Of a DNA stretch of 64,000 nucleotides, positions 41,247 to 50,523 are shown piece by piece. Each line of letters begins with the position of its first letter. Position 1 is the stretch's first letter. The notes below the pieces were generated by a model. The model searched no databases, had not been told where the DNA came from, and worked only from the letters and a program-made list of their open reading frames with translations. Source of the stretch: Halarchaeum acidiphilum MH1-52-1 (GTDB lineage Archaea; Halobacteriota; Halobacteria; Halobacteriales; Halobacteriaceae); contig NZ_BATA01000002.1 of NCBI RefSeq assembly GCF_000474235.1, forward strand, positions 26,275 to 90,274. The letters run 5' to 3'. The position numbers and the translations under genes are program-made.

Positions 41247-43325
41247 ATGGGTTCGTGTATCATTTGCGGCGCCTCCACGGATGGATACATCTGCGAGACG
41301 CACGAGGAGGACGTCGTTTTCGAGTTCCGCGGTTCCACGCCTGAACAGCTCACGCCGGGTCGGTACTATCAGGGTCACGTCGACGGGTTCGCCGAGTTCG
41401 GCGTCTTCGTCGACGTCGGCGAGAACGTCACCGGACTGCTCCACAAGAGCGAGATCCCGAAGCGCCTCGAGGCGCTCGGCTGGGAGCCCGGCGACACCGC
41501 CTACGTCAAAGTCGAGGACGTCCACGGCAACGGGAACGTCGATCTCGCGTGGTCGATCCGACAGTCCGAACGCGAGTTCCGCGGCCTGCTCATCGACGAC
41601 CCGGACGCGCCGACGAACGCCGAGCTTCCCGCGGACGAGGAGGAGGCCCCGCCCGCGGCCGACGAGCCGGACGTCACGGAGGAGGCGGCGGAACGCGGCG
41701 AGGAAACGGGAGAGGAAGCCGCTGCGCCCGAAGGAGGCGAGGCGGAAGCAGAGACGGCCGCGGAAGCCGAAGAAGCGGGTGCGAGTGAGGAAGGTGTGGC
41801 CGAGGAAGCCGAAGAACCGGCGGCCGAGGAGGTCGTCCGGGTTCCGATCGACGCCCTCGAGGAGGAGGTCGGCGAGGTCGTCGCGGTCGAGGCCGAGATC
41901 ACGGGCGTCCGGCAGACGTCGGGTCCGACGGTCTTCGAACTGACTGACGAGACCGGCACGGTCGACGCCGCGGCGTTCGTCGAAGCGGGGGTGCGCGCCT
42001 ACCCCGAGGTCGAGGCGGGCGACGTCGTCCGGCTCACGGGCGAGATCGAGCGCCACCACGGCGAACTCCAGATCGAGACCGAGGACCTCGACGTGCTGAC
42101 GGGCGGGGAGGCGGAGGCCGTCCACGAGCGCCGCGAGGCCGAGATCACGGAGCGTGCGAGCCCCGAGGACGAGACGCTGCTCGTGCAGGACACCGCGGTC
42201 GACGTCGTCCACGACGACCTCGTCGACGCCGCGACCGAGATCCGGCGCGCGATCATTCAGTCGCGCCCGGTCATCGTCCGCCACACCGCGGACGTCGAGG
42301 GGTACGTCGGTGGCGCCGCCATCGAACGAGCCGTCCTCCCGCTCGTCCGCGCCGAGCACACGGCGAGCGACGCCGAGTACCACTACGTCGATCGCCGGCC
42401 GCTCGACGACGGCTTCTACACGCTCGACGACGCCACGAAGGACGTCACCTCGATGCTGCAGGCCGCCGAGCGCCACGACGAGAAGCATCCGCTGTTCGTG
42501 CTCGTCGGCACGGGGAGCACGCGCGAGTCCACGGACGGGATCGGTCTCCTCGCGCAGTACGACGCGCCGACCGTCGCCCTCGACGGCGGCTACGCGGACG
42601 GCGAGGCCGCGGACGCCGCGAACGTCCTCGTCTCCCCGACGCAGCACGGCGACGACCCGGTCTCGACGGGCGTCCTCGCGACGCACCTCGCCGGCATCGT
42701 GAACGACGACGTCCGCGACGACCTCGCGCACCTCCCGGCCGTGCCGTTCTGGGCGGACACGCCCGACGTCTACGCGGAACTCGCCGGCGAGGCGGGCTAC
42801 GACGCAGACACCGTCGAGAACGTTCGGGACGCGATCGCGCTCGAGGCGTTCTATCAGGCCTACGAGGACAAGCGCGAGATCATCGCCGACCTCCTCTGGG
42901 ACGAGGCCCAGACGAGCCTCGTCGGCCACGTCGGCGAGCAGTTCCGCGAGAAGCTCGAGACGGAACTCGAGACCGCGGAGCCGCACCTCGACGCGCGCGA
43001 CGCGGACGACGTGACGGTCGAAGTCCTCGACGTCGATCAGTACACGCACCGCTACGACTTCCCGCCGGTCGCGCTCCTGCTCGACGCGCTCTCCCGCGAT
43101 CGGGCCGAGGGCGACTACGTCCTCGTCGGCGCGGACAGCGACGAGATTCGCGTGCGCTCGACGGGCGACGTGGACGTCCGCGCGGTCGGCGAGCGCCTGA
43201 AAGAGGAACTCCCCGAGGCCGGCGTCGTCCCGCGCGGCGCGGCGGACGGCCGGATCGAGTTCCTCAGCGGCGAGCGCGACGCGGTCGTCGACGCCGCGGT
43301 CGACGCGCTCGTCGCGCAGTTCTAG
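41247..43325 (+). CDS. S1/OB-fold and DHH (RecJ)-like multidomain protein
   Basis: A 692-residue protein. Residues 1-20 have a CIICGASTDGYIC zinc-finger-like motif. Residues 30-115 form an S1 RNA-binding domain (GRYYQGHVDGFAEFGVFVDV, LLHKSEI). Residues 115-185 are a highly acidic linker. Residues 190-280 are an OB-fold (tRNA_anti-like, VTGVRQTSGPTVFELTDETG). The rest resembles DHH/RecJ phosphoesterases (VIVRHTADVEGYVGGAAIER), but the canonical D-x-D-G and DHH motifs are degenerate, so nuclease activity is doubtful. The haloarchaeal family is known by this architecture; the role is probably in nucleic-acid processing. A TATA-like CGTTTAGG lies about 30 bp upstream. Confidence 0.75.
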   Translation: MGSCIICGASTDGYICETHEEDVVFEFRGSTPEQLTPGRYYQGHVDGFAEFGVFVDVGENVTGLLHKSEIPKRLEALGWEPGDTAYVKVEDVHGNGNVDLAWSIRQSEREFRGLLIDDPDAPTNAELPADEEEAPPAADEPDVTEEAAERGEETGEEAAAPEGGEAEAETAAEAEEAGASEEGVAEEAEEPAAEEVVRVPIDALEEEVGEVVAVEAEITGVRQTSGPTVFELTDETGTVDAAAFVEAGVRAYPEVEAGDVVRLTGEIERHHGELQIETEDLDVLTGGEAEAVHERREAEITERASPEDETLLVQDTAVDVVHDDLVDAATEIRRAIIQSRPVIVRHTADVEGYVGGAAIERAVLPLVRAEHTASDAEYHYVDRRPLDDGFYTLDDATKDVTSMLQAAERHDEKHPLFVLVGTGSTRESTDGIGLLAQYDAPTVALDGGYADGEAADAANVLVSPTQHGDDPVSTGVLATHLAGIVNDDVRDDLAHLPAVPFWADTPDVYAELAGEAGYDADTVENVRDAIALEAFYQAYEDKREIIADLLWDEAQTSLVGHVGEQFREKLETELETAEPHLDARDADDVTVEVLDVDQYTHRYDFPPVALLLDALSRDRAEGDYVLVGADSDEIRVRSTGDVDVRAVGERLKEELPEAGVVPRGAADGRIEFLSGERDAVVDAAVDALVAQF

Positions 43326-43372
43326 GGCCGGCAACGACACGCTTTTCGGGCGTAGCGCACTCGTAGTAGGTA

Positions 43373-45031
43373 ATGAGTAGCGAGGTCGAGGACGGCGAGG
43401 ACGCGGCGTTCGCGGCCGCCTGCGAGGCCCTCGTCTCGCGCATCCTCGCGGGCGAGGTCGGCGAGGACGACGTGGAATCGGCGAAGCTCGACGTCTGCTC
43501 GGAGCATTCAGTCGCGCGAGTGCCGAAACACACCGACCTGCTCGATCACGCGCCGGAGGGGCGCCGCGAGGAGCTAGAGGAAGTCCTCCAGCGCAAGCCC
43601 GTCCGCACCGCGTCGGGCGTCGCGCCGGTCGCGGTGATGACCAGCCCGCACCTCTGTCCGCACGGGAAGTGCCTCTACTGTCCGGGCGGTCCCGCGAGCG
43701 AGTTCGGGAGCGCGCAGTCCTACACGGGCCACGAGCCGGCGGCGGCGCGCGGCGAGCAGAACGACTACGATCCCTACGGGCAGGTGACGCTCCGGCTGAA
43801 TCAACTCCGCGAGATCGGTCACCCCGTCGACAAGGTCGAACTCATCGTCATGGGCGGGACGATGACCGCGCGCAGCCACGACTATCAGGAGTGGTTCGTG
43901 AAGCGCTGTCTCGAGGCGCTGAACGATCACGACCTCGACGTCGAGCCGGCGCCCGCGGAGGGCGTCTCGTTCGCACAGGACAGAGAGGAGTACGATTTCT
44001 CGTACCTCGAAGACGTGAAGACGGGGAACGAGTTCGGGGACATCAGAAACATCGGGACGACGTTCGAGACGAAGCCCGACTGGTGCGATCCCGAGCAGAT
44101 CGATCGCATGCTCGATCTCGGCGGGACGAAGGTCGAAGTGGGCGTCCAGACGACCTACGAGCGCATCAACCGCGAGATGCACCGCGGACACGGCAATCAG
44201 GCGTCGATCGACGCCAACCGCAATTTGCGGAACGCGGCGTTCAAGGTCGGCTTCCACATGATGCCGGGCCAGCCGGGGATGACCGAGCGGATGATCAGGG
44301 AGGACTTCCGCCAGCTCTTCGCCAGCCCGGAGTGGCGTCCCGACTACCTGAAGATCTACCCGACGCTCGTCGTGCGCGGTACTCGTGTGTACGACCAGTG
44401 GCGTCGCGACGACTTCGATCCCCTCCACAACGAGCAGGCCGCCGAGCTCGTCGCGCGCGTCATGAAGGACCTCCCACGGTACGTCCGCCTCCAGCGCGTC
44501 CAGCGCGACATCCCCGCGGACTTCATCGACGCCGGCGTCTGGAAGTCGAACCTCCGACAGCTCGCGTGGCAGAGGATGGACGAGCACGGCTGGGAGTGCG
44601 AGTGCATCCGGTGTCGCGAGGTCGGGATGAACGACGAGGAGCCGGAGAACGTCGAGATGGGGACGATCGAGTACGAGGCCTCCGGGGGCGCGGAGCAGTT
44701 CATCTCCTTCGAGGACTTCGAGAAGGACTTGCTCGTGGGCTTCGCGCGCCTGCGCTTCCCGGACGAGGTCGCCCGGCGCGAACTGGAGGACGCCGCGCTC
44801 CTGCGCGAACTCCACGTCTACGGGAACGCGGTCGGCGTCGGCGAGGAGAGCGGCGAGGGCGACCAGCAACACCGCGGCTACGGTCGGCGCCTCGTGCGCG
44901 AAGCCGAGGAGCGCGCCCGCGACGCCGGCTACGAGACGCTCGCCGTCATCTCGGGGATCGGCGCCCGGCAGTATTACAAGCGGAAGCTCGGCTACCATCA
45001 GGACGGGCCGTACGTGGTGAAGGACCTGTAG
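43373..45031 (+). CDS. tRNA uridine(34) acetyltransferase, Elp3
   Basis: Radical-SAM/GNAT enzyme that makes carboxymethyl-type modifications at wobble uridine 34. The 552-residue protein has CPHGKCLYC (Cys 95, 100, 103) for the radical-SAM cluster, TGHEPAAARG and KVEVGVQTTYERINREMHRG in the barrel, and HMMPGQPGMTERM. A C-terminal GNAT domain has QQHRGYGRRLVREAEERARD with the acetyl-CoA loop. All expected parts are present and full length. It follows the S1/OB/DHH gene by 47 bp. The substrates are tRNAs such as Glu(UUC), whose gene is in this window. Confidence 0.93.
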   Translation: MSSEVEDGEDAAFAAACEALVSRILAGEVGEDDVESAKLDVCSEHSVARVPKHTDLLDHAPEGRREELEEVLQRKPVRTASGVAPVAVMTSPHLCPHGKCLYCPGGPASEFGSAQSYTGHEPAAARGEQNDYDPYGQVTLRLNQLREIGHPVDKVELIVMGGTMTARSHDYQEWFVKRCLEALNDHDLDVEPAPAEGVSFAQDREEYDFSYLEDVKTGNEFGDIRNIGTTFETKPDWCDPEQIDRMLDLGGTKVEVGVQTTYERINREMHRGHGNQASIDANRNLRNAAFKVGFHMMPGQPGMTERMIREDFRQLFASPEWRPDYLKIYPTLVVRGTRVYDQWRRDDFDPLHNEQAAELVARVMKDLPRYVRLQRVQRDIPADFIDAGVWKSNLRQLAWQRMDEHGWECECIRCREVGMNDEEPENVEMGTIEYEASGGAEQFISFEDFEKDLLVGFARLRFPDEVARRELEDAALLRELHVYGNAVGVGEESGEGDQQHRGYGRRLVREAEERARDAGYETLAVISGIGARQYYKRKLGYHQDGPYVVKDL

Positions 45032-45205
45032 GGCCGGAAGCACAGCGAGCGGACGCGAGACGCGACTAGAGGGCGTGACGACGGTGACGTTGTGGGCGAC
45101 TGGGAGGCGGTCGCGCCCGGCGTCGAAGCGGCGCGCCGATGCCGCCGTCGTTCGCGGGGAGGACGGGAGAGTCTCTCATCGATGACGCGAGGGTGGAGTC
45201 TTGCG

Positions 45206-46150
45206 TCAGGACTCGTTCGCGTCGGCCTGCGGGCGGAGGATGGCGTCGATGGTCTCGACGGCGGGGGCGTCGACGCCGTGTTCGCGGGCGTGACGGACGG
45301 CGCTCCCGTGGAGCGCGTCGAGTTCCATGCGTTTGCCGTGCGTGAGGTCGTAGTGGAGACTGGAATAGTTCTCCTCGTTGTCCATCGATTCCATGGCGTC
45401 GAGCCACTTCGTCACCGGATCCCAGCCGAAGCGGACGCCCTCCGCGTGCGCGATCGCGACCACCTCTTCCATGACGCGCCGGTAGAGGGCCCACGTCTCC
45501 TCGGTCGCGCGGATGTCACCGAACGGGTGGCGCGTGGTCGCGGTGAGACCCGCCTGCGCGCAGATGAGCGCGAACTTGTCCCAGAGCGTCGCGTGGACGT
45601 CCTCGGTGTAGTCGGCGCTCATGCCCGTCGCGGCCTCGCAGGCGCCGAGCAAGGCGTCGGCGAGCGCGGAGCGCTCGGGCGCGGGATCGTCGATGTCGTG
45701 GTATTCGGCGAAGACGATCTCGGCGGGGCCGCCCGTGTGCTCGACGACGCCGGGTTCCTTGATGGTGCTGAAGATGTAGGTGACGCCGCCCCAGACGCGC
45801 TCGGTGCCGACGACGTCCGCGAGGACGTCCTCGTTGTCGACGCCGTTCTGCAGGGAGAGGACGGCGGAGTCCGGACGCAACATCGCGTCGAGCGCCGCGG
45901 CGGCGTCCGCGGTGTCGAAGGACTTCACGCAGAAGAGCACGAGATCGACCTCGCCGACCGCCGTGGGGTCGTCCGTCGCGGGGAGGTCGACCGCGAAGTC
46001 GCCGGCGACGCTCTCGACGGTCAGCCCGTCCGATCGGAGGGCGTCGAGGTGCTCGCCGCGCGCGATCAGCGTCACGTCGTGGCCCTGCTCGGCGAGGCGG
46101 CCGCCGTAGTACGCGCCGACGCCGCCCGCGCCGTAGACTGCGATTTCCAT
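45206..46150 (-). CDS. 2-dehydropantoate 2-reductase (ketopantoate reductase)
   Basis: NADPH-dependent reductase for coenzyme A synthesis, 314 residues. The N-terminal Rossmann site is MEIAVYGAGGVGAYYGGRLA and the cofactor phosphate loop is IARGEHLDALRSDGL. The downstream motif LSLQNGVDNEDVLADVVG contains the conserved Asn, and LWDKFALICAQAGLTATTRH carries the catalytic Lys. A C-terminal HYDLTHGKRMELDALHGSAV matches the family. Start ATG 46150 places the glycine motif at residues 8-13. It is head-to-head with the Rqc2 gene (128-bp gap). The 174-bp gap to elp3 holds nothing clear. Confidence 0.88.
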   Translation of the reverse strand: MEIAVYGAGGVGAYYGGRLAEQGHDVTLIARGEHLDALRSDGLTVESVAGDFAVDLPATDDPTAVGEVDLVLFCVKSFDTADAAAALDAMLRPDSAVLSLQNGVDNEDVLADVVGTERVWGGVTYIFSTIKEPGVVEHTGGPAEIVFAEYHDIDDPAPERSALADALLGACEAATGMSADYTEDVHATLWDKFALICAQAGLTATTRHPFGDIRATEETWALYRRVMEEVVAIAHAEGVRFGWDPVTKWLDAMESMDNEENYSSLHYDLTHGKRMELDALHGSAVRHAREHGVDAPAVETIDAILRPQADANES

Positions 46151-46278
46151 GCGCGAGTCATCGGGGCGCGTCGGCAAAGAGGTACGGGACGACGCCGCCG
46201 TGCGGCGCTCGCGCTCTCGTCTCGCGGTGCCGTCGCGATCACAGTATAAAAGAGTGAGACCCTCCTACATCGGGTATC

Positions 46279-48422
46279 ATGGACGAGAAACGGGAACTGA
46301 CGAGCGTCGACCTCGTCGCCCTCACCGCGGAGCTGAACGGCTATTCGGGCGCGGTGGTCGATAAGGCCTACCTCTACGGCGACGACCTCGTCCGCCTGAA
46401 GATGCGGGACTTCGACGAGGGCCGCGTCGAACTCCTCGTCGAGGTCGGGGAGACGAAGCGCGCGAACGTCGCGCGCCCCGAGCACGTGCCGAACGCGCCC
46501 GGACGCCCGCCGAACTTCGCGAAGATGCTTCGCAATCGCCTCTCCGGGGCGAACCTCCACGAGGTCCGCCAGCACGGCTTCGACCGCATTCTCGAGTTCG
46601 AGTTCCGCCGCGAGGACCAAGACACCACCATCGTCGCCGAGCTGTTCGGCGACGGGAACGTCGCCGTCCTCGATCAGAACGGCGAGGTCGTCGACAGCCT
46701 CGAAACGGTGCGCCTGAAATCGCGGACGGTCGCGCCCGGGAGCCAGTACGGCTTCCCGCAGTCGCGCGTGAACCCCCTCGATCTCGACTACGAGGGATTC
46801 GCGGAGCGGATGCGCCAGTCCGACACCGACCTCGTGCGCACCGTCGCCACGCAGCTCAACTTCGGCGGACTCTACGGCGAGGAACTCTGCACGCGCGCGG
46901 GCGCGAGAAGACGAAGGACATCGCAGACGCCGACGAGGGGGAGTTCCGAGCGCTCTACGACGCGATGGAGCGCCTGCTTGAGGACGTACAGGCCGGACGC
47001 ACGGACCCGCGGGTCTACTACGAGCGTGCGGACGGGGACGACGGCGACGAGGAGAACGGGGAGAACGCGGGGCGTCGCGTCGACGTGACGCCGCTCCCCT
47101 TAGAGGAGCGCGCGGACCTCGACGCGGAGGCGTTCGACTCGTTCAACGCGGCGCTCGACGACTACTTCACGAACCTCGAAACGGAGGTCGACGAGGGGAG
47201 CGAGGAAACGACGAGCAAGCCCCCCTTCGAGGAGGAGATCGCGAAACGCGAGCGCATCATCGAACAGCAGGAGGGCGCCATCGGGAACTTCGAGGAGCAA
47301 GCCGAAACGGAGCGGGAGAAGGCCGAACTCCTCTACGAGCGTTACGACCTCGTGGACGAGGTGCTCTCGACGGTTCGCGAGGCGCTCGCCGCGGGATACG
47401 GGTGGGACGACGTCGAGGAGCGCTTCGCGGAGGGCGAAGAGCAGGGCATCGAGGCCGCGGAGCACGTCGTCGGCGTCGACCCGGAGAACGGTCTCGTGCG
47501 CTTGCGCCTCGACGACCACACGATCGGTCTCGATCCCGAGGCGGGCGTCGAGCGCAACGCGGACGCCCTCTACAAGGAGGCGAAGCGCGTCGAGGAGAAG
47601 AAGGAGGGCGCGCTCGCGGCCATCGAGGACACCCGCGAGGAACTCGAACAGTGGAAAGCGCGCCGCGAGGAGTGGTCGGAGGAGGAGCACGAGGAAGCGA
47701 AAGCGGAGGAGGAGGAGGAGCCGGAGGAGATCGATTGGCTCTCCCGCGCTTCGATCCCGGTACGCAAACAGGAGCAGTGGTACGACCGATTCCGGTGGTT
47801 CCGAACGTCTGATGGCTTCCTCGTGATCGGCGGGCGGAACGCCGAGCAGAACGAGGAGATCGTCGAGAAGTACATGGACGGCTACGACCGCTTCTTCCAC
47901 GCGCAGGCCCACGGCGGGCCCGTGACGGTTCTCAAGACGTCCGCGCCGAGCGAGCCGTCGCAGGACATCGAAGTGCCCGATTCCTCGCTGGAGGAGGCCG
48001 CGCAGTTCGCCGTCACGTACTCCTCCGTCTGGAAGGACGGCCGCGGCGCGGGCGACGCCTACATGGTGATGCCCGAGCAGGTGTCGAAGACCGCCGAATC
48101 GGGCGAGTACCTCTCGAAGGGGGGCTTCACGATCCGGGGCGACCGGACGTACTTCGAGAACACGCCCGTCGGCTGTGCGGTCGGTATCACTTGCGAACCC
48201 GCGACGCGCGTCGTCGGCGGCCCGCCGTCCGCGATCGAGGGGCGAGTGGAGACGACGGTCGCGCTCGAACCCGGGAAGTTCGCGCAGGGCGACGCCGCAA
48301 AGCGCGTCTATCGGCTCTTCCGCGAGCGCTTCGAGGACGAGTCGTTCGTCCGGAAGGTCGCCTCGCCAGACGAGATCCAGAAGTTCATGCCGCCGGGCGG
48401 GAGCCGGATCGCGGACGACTGA
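46279..48422 (+). pseudogene. Rqc2/NFACT ribosome-rescue protein interrupted by a frameshift
   Basis: Archaeal homologue of Rqc2/NFACT, which binds stalled 50S-peptidyl-tRNA and can add C-terminal tails. The first frame (MDEKRELTSVDLVALTAELN) covers the NFACT-N domain with PPNFAKMLRNRLSGA. After CTRAG (about 46902) the frame shifts. The second frame continues EKTKDIADADEGEFRALYDA, a long coiled coil (EIAKRERIIEQQEGAIGNFE) and the C-terminal NFACT-R domain (WYDRFRWFRTSDGFLVIGG) to 48422. One restored base gives 714 residues, the normal length. It lies near pelota, so the region would hold two rescue factors. A run of Glu/Ala coiled coil is normal for the family. Confidence 0.9.
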
Positions 48423-48488
48423 GAGGCTATCCGCGGCATCCGTCTCTCCGACCGCCACCGGCATGGTCTCGGCGCGCCATCGGTCGGT

Positions 48489-49216
48489 ATGAGCGAATCA
48501 CCGGTCGCCGTCGTGATCGGCTCGACGAACAACATCGGGCGCGCGATCGCCGAGCGGCTGTCGGCCGACGGCTATCACGCCATCGTCACGTCGCGCCACG
48601 GCGACGAGGCCGAGACCGTCGCGGACGCCTCCCGGGCGTGGGATCGGGATACGAGGTGGACGTCACCGAGCCGGCCGAGATCGAGGCGCTGTTCGAGCAC
48701 GTCGAGGCGACGTTCGGACGGCTGGACGCCCTCGTGAACAACGTCGCCTACACGGCGAACGAGTCGATCCTCGACTGCGACCTCGAAACGTGGGAGAAGA
48801 CGATCGACACGAACCTGCGGAGCTACTTCCTCTGCACGAAGCACGCAGCGCCCCTGCTGGCCGCGGGCGACGGCGGCGCGGTCGTCAACGTCACGGTGTC
48901 GAGCACGCGCGGACTCCCGGAGAAGTTCTCGTACATGACGTCGAAGGGCGGCGTCACGTATCTCACGCGCGCCGCGGCGCTCGATCTGATCGACGACGGG
49001 ATCCGCGTGAACGCGGTCGGCTCGGGACTCATCGGGACGCCGGTCGGCTTCGAGGAGATGCACGAGCGCCCCTCGGAGATCGACCGGATCCCCGCCGGTC
49101 ACCCCGGCGATCCCGCGGACGTCGCGGGCGCCGTCTCCTACCTCGTCTCGGACGACGCCGCGTACGTCGTCGGGGCGAAACTCGACGTCGACGGCGGACT
49201 GAACGCGTCGCTGTAG
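48489..49216 (+). pseudogene. SDR-family oxidoreductase interrupted by a frameshift
   Basis: Short-chain dehydrogenase. The first frame gives MSESPVAVVIGSTNNIGRAI, with the TGxxxGxG-type loop varied to GSTNNIG. It shifts after VAD at about 48626, and continues in another frame with LPGVGSGYEVDVTEPAEIEA, LVNNVAYTANES (NNAG position), TVSSTRGLPEKFSYMTSKGG (catalytic Ser, Tyr and Lys) and KLDVDGGLNASL. One restored base makes 242 residues, normal for SDR. Substrate unknown; the NNIG variant is typical of a broad group of SDRs. It follows Rqc2 and precedes pelota on the same strand. Confidence 0.82.
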
Positions 49217-49313
49217 CAGTGCGCGAACAGCGCGGAAGCCCCCGCGCGCTCGATCGTCGGACTGGGACGCGCGAGTAGCAGAACACAAGGCCGCCCGCGC
49301 CCGATGACGAGCC

Positions 49314-50381
49314 ATGCAGATCAAGGAGCGCGCGGCGCGCGAGGGCGGGCGCGAGGAACTCACGCTCGTTCCGGAGAGCCTCGACGACCTCTGGCACCTC
49401 GCGTACGTCCTCGAACCCGGCGATCGCGTGTCTGGCGACACGACGCGACGCATCCAGCGCGCCGACGACCAGATGCGCGACACGGGCGGGCAGCGCGAGC
49501 CGATGTGGATCGCCCTCGACATCGAGGACGTCGAGTTCCACAAGTTCGCGAACCGCCTCCGGGTGTCCGGCGTCATCGACGACTGCTCGCGCGAGGACCA
49601 ACTCGGGCTTCACCACACGCTGAACGTCGAGGAGTTCGACGAGATCGCGGTCACGAAGCGTTGGAAGCCCGACCAGATCGAGCGCGTCGAGGAGGCCGTC
49701 GAGACGGCCGATCAGCCGGAGGTCGCGATCGCCACGATCGAGGAGGGCGAAGCGTACATCCACACCGTCCAGCAGTACGGCGTCGAGGAGTCCGGGACGT
49801 TCACGGGCACGACGGGGAAGGGCGAGTACGCTCGCGGGCGCGAGGAGCTGTTCGCCGAGTTGGGGCAGGCCGTAGAGCGGATGGACCCGGACGCCGTCAT
49901 CCTCGCCGGCCCGGGGTTCACGAAGCAGGACGCCCTCGACTACTTCGACGAGCGGAACATGGACTTCGTGGATCGCGTCACGACCGTCGACACGTCCGCG
50001 GCGGGCGGACGCGGCGTCCACGAAGTGCTCAAGCGCGGCGCGGTCGAGGAGGTGCAGGCCGAGACGCGCATCGCCGAGGAGTCCGAACTCATCGACGAGC
50101 TGATGGAGCGCCTCGGGACGGACGAGCCCGTCGCGTACGGGATCGAGGAGGTGGCGAAGGCCGCGGACTTCGGCGCGGTCGAGACGCTGCTCGTCCTCGA
50201 CGAACGCCTGCGAAAGGAGCGTGCCGACGAGGGCGACTGGGACGTCGACGTCAACGACGTCATCACGAGCGTCGAACAACAGGGCGGTGACGTGACGGTG
50301 TTCAGCCACGAGTTCGCGCCCGGCGAGCGCCTCCGGAATCTGGGCGGGATCGCGGCACTGTTGCGCTATCGGCTGAACTAG
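49314..50381 (+). CDS. pelA: mRNA surveillance protein Pelota
   Basis: Archaeal Pelota (Dom34), which recognises stalled ribosomes with empty or blocked A sites and, with aEF1A/ABCE1, splits them. The 355-residue protein has all three domains. Domain 1 is an Sm-like fold ([44 protein letters not shown] [13 protein letters not shown]). The central domain is [17 protein letters not shown], and the C-terminal eRF1-like domain 3 has [13 protein letters not shown]. No GGQ motif is present, as expected. Its stop codon lies inside an 18-bp tandem repeat. Confidence 0.93.
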   Translation: MQIKERAAREGGREELTLVPESLDDLWHLAYVLEPGDRVSGDTTRRIQRADDQMRDTGGQREPMWIALDIEDVEFHKFANRLRVSGVIDDCSREDQLGLHHTLNVEEFDEIAVTKRWKPDQIERVEEAVETADQPEVAIATIEEGEAYIHTVQQYGVEESGTFTGTTGKGEYARGREELFAELGQAVERMDPDAVILAGPGFTKQDALDYFDERNMDFVDRVTTVDTSAAGGRGVHEVLKRGAVEEVQAETRIAEESELIDELMERLGTDEPVAYGIEEVAKAADFGAVETLLVLDERLRKERADEGDWDVDVNDVITSVEQQGGDVTVFSHEFAPGERLRNLGGIAALLRYRLN

Positions 50382-50428
50382 ACCGTCGCGTCGAACTAGA
50401 CCGTCGCGTCGAACTAGACCGTCGCGTC
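50375..50428. repeat. 18-bp tandem repeat (3 copies) joining two gene ends
   Basis: GAACTAGACCGTCGCGTC is repeated exactly three times. The first copy contains the pelota stop; the last encodes, on the minus strand, the final residues and stop of the truncated metallo-hydrolase fragment. It looks like slippage or expansion at the junction created when that gene was truncated. Confidence 0.85.
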
Positions 50429-50521
50429 GAAGCCGCCGTCGCGGACGAGGACGCCCGACTGGGCGCGCTCGCCGTCCGGGAGCGCGCTCCCCGTCCCGAG
50501 GCCGAGGAACGTCGCCCGCAT
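50414..50521 (-). pseudogene. Truncated MBL-fold hydrolase (N-terminal remnant)
   Basis: A 35-codon frame, MRATFLGLGTGSALPDGERA then QSGVLVRDGGF, matches only the opening strand-loop of the haloarchaeal metallo-beta-lactamase-fold/RNase Z-like proteins (F-L-G-T-G-S-A-x-P). The rest, including the H-x-H-x-D-H motif, is missing because pelota lies beyond. The start is 2 bp after the helicase stop, so it was originally the next gene in that operon. The ending is produced by the 18-bp repeat. Confidence 0.6.
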
Positions 50522-50523
50522 CG

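Noticed and set aside
45032..45205. Gene between elp3 and the ketopantoate reductase
   Set aside because: The 174-bp gap has no frame with a plausible start, RBS and real composition.
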